From assembly GCA_036563645.1 (NCBI GenBank), contig DATCMA010000004.1, forward strand, positions 1 through 64,000: 64,000 bases of DNA, read 5' to 3'. This DNA is from DATCMA01 sp036563645 (GTDB taxonomy: Bacteria > Actinomycetota > Actinomycetes > Mycobacteriales > Micromonosporaceae). Position numbers and translations under genes: made by a program. Below, piece by piece: positions 61,603 to 64,000 of this stretch. The notes beneath the pieces were generated by a model that worked only from the letters and a program-made list of their open reading frames with translations, searched no databases and was not told the DNA's origin. Position 1 is the stretch's first letter. Each line of letters begins with the position of its first letter.

Positions 61603-62628
61603 ATGCGCTTGATCGGCGACATGGTGACTCCTCGCAGCCGTATCCGCGCCTCGATCGTGGCGTTCGTGACCGCTGTGATTGTCCTCGTCGCTGGCCCCGC
61701 CGTCGCGGCGCCGGCCGCCCCCGACGAAGGCGACGACAAGAATCTGCGCGCGGCGCTGGAGTCAGCGGCGAAAGGGCTCGTCGAGGCGAAAGCGAAGTAC
61801 GACCGCGCGAAGAAGCGGCAGCTGGAGCTGGGCCTCGAATTGAAGAAGCTCGAAGATCGACTCGTTGAGCTGAACGCGGAGATCGCACTCGTGGCGGACC
61901 ACTCGTACCGGGTGGGGCGCCTATCGGCGGTCACCATGCTCCTCAACAGCGCCTCGCCCGACGACTTCATCGAGCGGATGATCGGGCTGGAGACGCTGTT
62001 CCGCCGCGACAACCGGCAGCTCCAGGCGCTCATCGAGACCCGCAACCAGGCGGCGCGGGCGAAAGCGGCGATTGACCGGGAGGTCAAGGAGGAGAAGAAG
62101 CAAGTCGAGATCATGGAGCGCAAGAAGCGCGAGGCGGAGCGCGCGCTCGCCGCGGTCGGGGGCGGCCCGGCAGGCGGTTTCGTGAGCGCCAACTCCCCGG
62201 CTGCCCAGCCCGCGCCGCGAAACCCCGACGGCACGTGGCCCCCGGAGTCGTGCACCGTGGCCGACCCGACCACCTCGGGTTGCCTCACGCCGCGCACCTT
62301 GCACGCTCTCAAACAGGCCCAAGCCGCGGGCTTCACCCGGTACGTCGCCTGTTGGCGCGCGGGCAGTAGCGGAGAGCATCCGAAAGGGCGGGCCTGTGAC
62401 TTCGCCGCGAACCCGAACGGATTCGTCAACGCAGCCGCGACCGGAGGCGACCTTACCTACGGCAACAACCTCGCCGCGTTCTTCATCAACAACGCCACGC
62501 GCCTCGGTGTCATGTACGTGATCTGGTATCGCCAGATTTGGATGCCAGGCATCGGATGGCGCGTGTACAACGGCGACGGCACCCCAGCGGGTGATCACAC
62601 CAACCACGTGCACCTGTCCGTGCTGTGA
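61603..62628 (+). CDS. secreted coiled-coil protein with C-terminal wall-associated domain
   Basis: 341 residues. A signal peptide (hydrophobic SIVAFVTAVIVLVAGPAVAAPAA) is followed by a long coiled coil (about 45-190: AKAKYDRAKKRQLELGLELKKLEDRLVEL and the KEEKKQVEIMERKKRE part), a Pro/Ala linker, and a C-terminal domain with TSGCLTPRTLHALKQ, GRACDF and a final DHTNHVHLSVL. The His/Asp pattern recalls metal-binding VanY-like or related actinobacterial wall domains. The N-terminal layout is that of actinobacterial RipA/NlpC-type secreted proteins. A role in cell-wall turnover fits the c-di-AMP riboswitch just upstream. ATG 61603 follows GGGAAGGA. Confidence 0.8.
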   Translation: MRLIGDMVTPRSRIRASIVAFVTAVIVLVAGPAVAAPAAPDEGDDKNLRAALESAAKGLVEAKAKYDRAKKRQLELGLELKKLEDRLVELNAEIALVADHSYRVGRLSAVTMLLNSASPDDFIERMIGLETLFRRDNRQLQALIETRNQAARAKAAIDREVKEEKKQVEIMERKKREAERALAAVGGGPAGGFVSANSPAAQPAPRNPDGTWPPESCTVADPTTSGCLTPRTLHALKQAQAAGFTRYVACWRAGSSGEHPKGRACDFAANPNGFVNAAATGGDLTYGNNLAAFFINNATRLGVMYVIWYRQIWMPGIGWRVYNGDGTPAGDHTNHVHLSVL

Positions 62629-62679
62629 TCGGTGTGGCGGGGCGAGGCATCGGTCGGCGCTCCGCCTACTATCGCCCCG

Positions 62680-64000
62680 GTGAAGACCGCACCACCCCCG
62701 GACGCGCCGGCGGCCACCCCACCCGAGGCCCCGTCCGCGCCGCTGCCCGATCCGCTCGCCGCCGTCCTGGTGTTCGTGGCCAACGGCGCCGCCCTGGTGC
62801 TGGAGGTCGTCGCGCTCCGGCTCGTCGGGCCGTACGTCGGCGTGACCTTGGAGACCAACAGCGCGGTCATCGGCGTCACGCTCGCCGCCATCGCCTACGG
62901 CACGTGGATGGGTGGGCGCGTGGCCGACCGGCGGGATCCCCGGCGATTGCTCGGGCCGGTGCTGCTGCTCGCCGGGCTGGCCACCGCGCTCACCCTCCCC
63001 GTGGTCCGGTACGCCGGTGAGGCGCTGCGCGGCGCCGCGGCCGGCGGGGTGCTGCTGCTCACCGCGCTCGCCGTCGTCGTGCCGGCCGCGCTGCTGTCGG
63101 CGGTCACCCCGTTCGTCGTCAAACTCCAGCTCGGCGATGTCCGCCGCACCGGCCGGGTCGTGGGGCGCCTGTCGAGCATCGGCACGCTCGGCGGGATCAC
63201 CGCGACCCTCGCCACCGGCTTCATCCTGGTCGCCGCGCTGCCCAGCAGCGCGATCATCGTGGGGCTGGCGATCCTGCTCGGCGTCACCGGCGTCGCCCTG
63301 GACCTCTACCTGCGCCGGCGGGAGCCCCGCGTCGGGGGCGGGCGCGCGGCACTCGCGGTCGTCGGGCTCGCCGCCGCGAGCCTGGCGGCGGTGGCGCCCA
63401 CGCCGTGCGACGTCGAGACCGCCTACCACTGCGCCAGCGTCGTCGCCGACCCGGAGCGCCCGGGTGGGCGGGTGCTGCTCCTCAACTCAGCGCAGCACTC
63501 GTACGTCGACCTCGACGACCCCACCCACCTGGAGTACGCGTACGTGCGGTGGATCGCGACGGTCGCCGACATCATGGCCCCCGCGGGGCGCCCGCTCGAT
63601 GTCGTGCACCTCGGCGGCGGTGGCTTCACCGTGCCGCGCTATCTCACCGCGACCCGCCCCGGCACCCGCAACGTCGTCTTCGAAATCGATGGGGAGCTCG
63701 TCGCGCTCGGCCGTCGTGAGCTGGGGGTCCGGGAAGGGGAGACGCTGCGGGTCGCGGTGGGCGACGCGAGGATGCTCGTCACCGCGCACGAGTCCGCCAG
63801 CGCCGATCTCGTCGTCGGCGACGCGTTCGGCCACCTCGTGGTTCCGTGGCATCTCACCACGCGCGAGATGATGGCGGAGCTGCGGCGGATCCTCCGCCCC
63901 GAGGGGATCTACGTGCAGAACGTCATCGACTATCCACCGGCGCGTTTCCTCCGGGCCGAGGTGGCCACCATCGCCCGCGAGTTTCCGCACGTAGCGCTGA
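62680..64000 (+). CDS. membrane protein fused to spermidine-synthase-like domain (partial, 3' end outside)
   Basis: An open frame runs from here off the end of the window (440 codons). The N-terminal part has about six membrane helices (LAAVLVFVANGAALVLEVVALRLV; SAVIGVTLAAIAYGTWMGG; GRLSSIGTLGGITATLATGFILV). The C-terminal part from about residue 240 is a spermidine synthase-like methyltransferase-fold domain with LDVVHLGGGGFTVPRYL, FEIDGELV and ADLVVGDAFG. Such fused proteins are common in actinobacteria; whether they make polyamines is unsettled. GTG 62680 lacks a clear ribosome site; an in-frame GTG at 62632 is an alternative. It may follow the upstream gene in one transcript. Confidence 0.85.
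   Translation, partial: MKTAPPPDAPAATPPEAPSAPLPDPLAAVLVFVANGAALVLEVVALRLVGPYVGVTLETNSAVIGVTLAAIAYGTWMGGRVADRRDPRRLLGPVLLLAGLATALTLPVVRYAGEALRGAAAGGVLLLTALAVVVPAALLSAVTPFVVKLQLGDVRRTGRVVGRLSSIGTLGGITATLATGFILVAALPSSAIIVGLAILLGVTGVALDLYLRRREPRVGGGRAALAVVGLAAASLAAVAPTPCDVETAYHCASVVADPERPGGRVLLLNSAQHSYVDLDDPTHLEYAYVRWIATVADIMAPAGRPLDVVHLGGGGFTVPRYLTATRPGTRNVVFEIDGELVALGRRELGVREGETLRVAVGDARMLVTAHESASADLVVGDAFGHLVVPWHLTTREMMAELRRILRPEGIYVQNVIDYPPARFLRAEVATIAREFPHVAL

Noticed and set aside
1..64000. tRNA, rRNA, insertion sequences, prophage or integrative-element ends
   Set aside because: I saw no cloverleaf-type sequence, transposase or integrase motifs, or paired attachment repeats. Composition is even except near 53.2 kb.

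Overview
The window is high-GC, gene-dense DNA from an actinobacterium. The evidence is frequent GTG starts, a helix-turn-helix/DUF397 gene pair, a CebR-type cellulase operator, a ydaO (c-di-AMP) riboswitch before a cell-wall-associated gene, and a Gram-positive flagellar set without L- or P-ring genes. A motile, cellulose-degrading, probably filamentous or spore-forming actinomycete fits best. I cannot name the species from sequence alone.

Layout. 1-2.7 kb: the tail of one gene, a long non-coding stretch, an orphan OmpR-type regulator and a degenerate PHP-domain protein. 2.7-10.5 kb: a chemotaxis cluster on the + strand (cheA, cheW, an unrecognised gene, cheB, cheR, then two cheY/cheX-type pairs) with no chemoreceptor gene. 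10.7-19.2 kb: a secreted SH3b/glucosaminidase, dnaE, a GAF-PAS-GGDEF diguanylate cyclase, a small orphan and the XRE/DUF397 pair. 19.3-46.1 kb: about thirty flagellar genes on the - strand, from fliA (sigma-28) and flagellin down to flhA and a degenerate flhF-like gene. 46.2-49.8 kb: flgN-flgK-flgL-fliW-csrA, divergent from fliA. 49.8-58.8 kb: a secreted M23 peptidase, two histidine kinases, a GGDEF-EAL protein, a lone receiver and nhaA. 58.9-64 kb: a secreted GH9 cellulase under a CebR box, a riboswitch-controlled coiled-coil secreted protein, and a membrane/spermidine-synthase fusion that runs off the end.

How it fits together. fliA encodes a FliA/WhiG-type sigma factor. By eye I find eight upstream sites of the form TCAN (or TAAA/TACA), 15-16 nt, then a GCCGATNN-like box. 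They lie before cheA, cheB, flgB, fliC, flhA and flgN, and also before both c-di-GMP enzyme genes (the GGDEF protein at 16 kb and the GGDEF-EAL protein at 53 kb). This suggests one regulon joining flagella, chemotaxis and c-di-GMP turnover. The flagellin leader carries two CAAGGA motifs, one over the ribosome binding site, and csrA/fliW are in the same locus, so CsrA-FliW control of flagellin like that of Bacillus is likely.

Other unusual points are a FliM without the usual CheY-binding N-terminus, an FlhF-like protein without a P-loop, a fused NlpC/P60 plus lytic transglycosylase inside the flagellar operon, a second CheX-like protein lacking the catalytic Asn, and a perfect 74-bp internal repeat in a cell-wall hydrolase gene. 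All assignments come from reading motifs. No database search was run.
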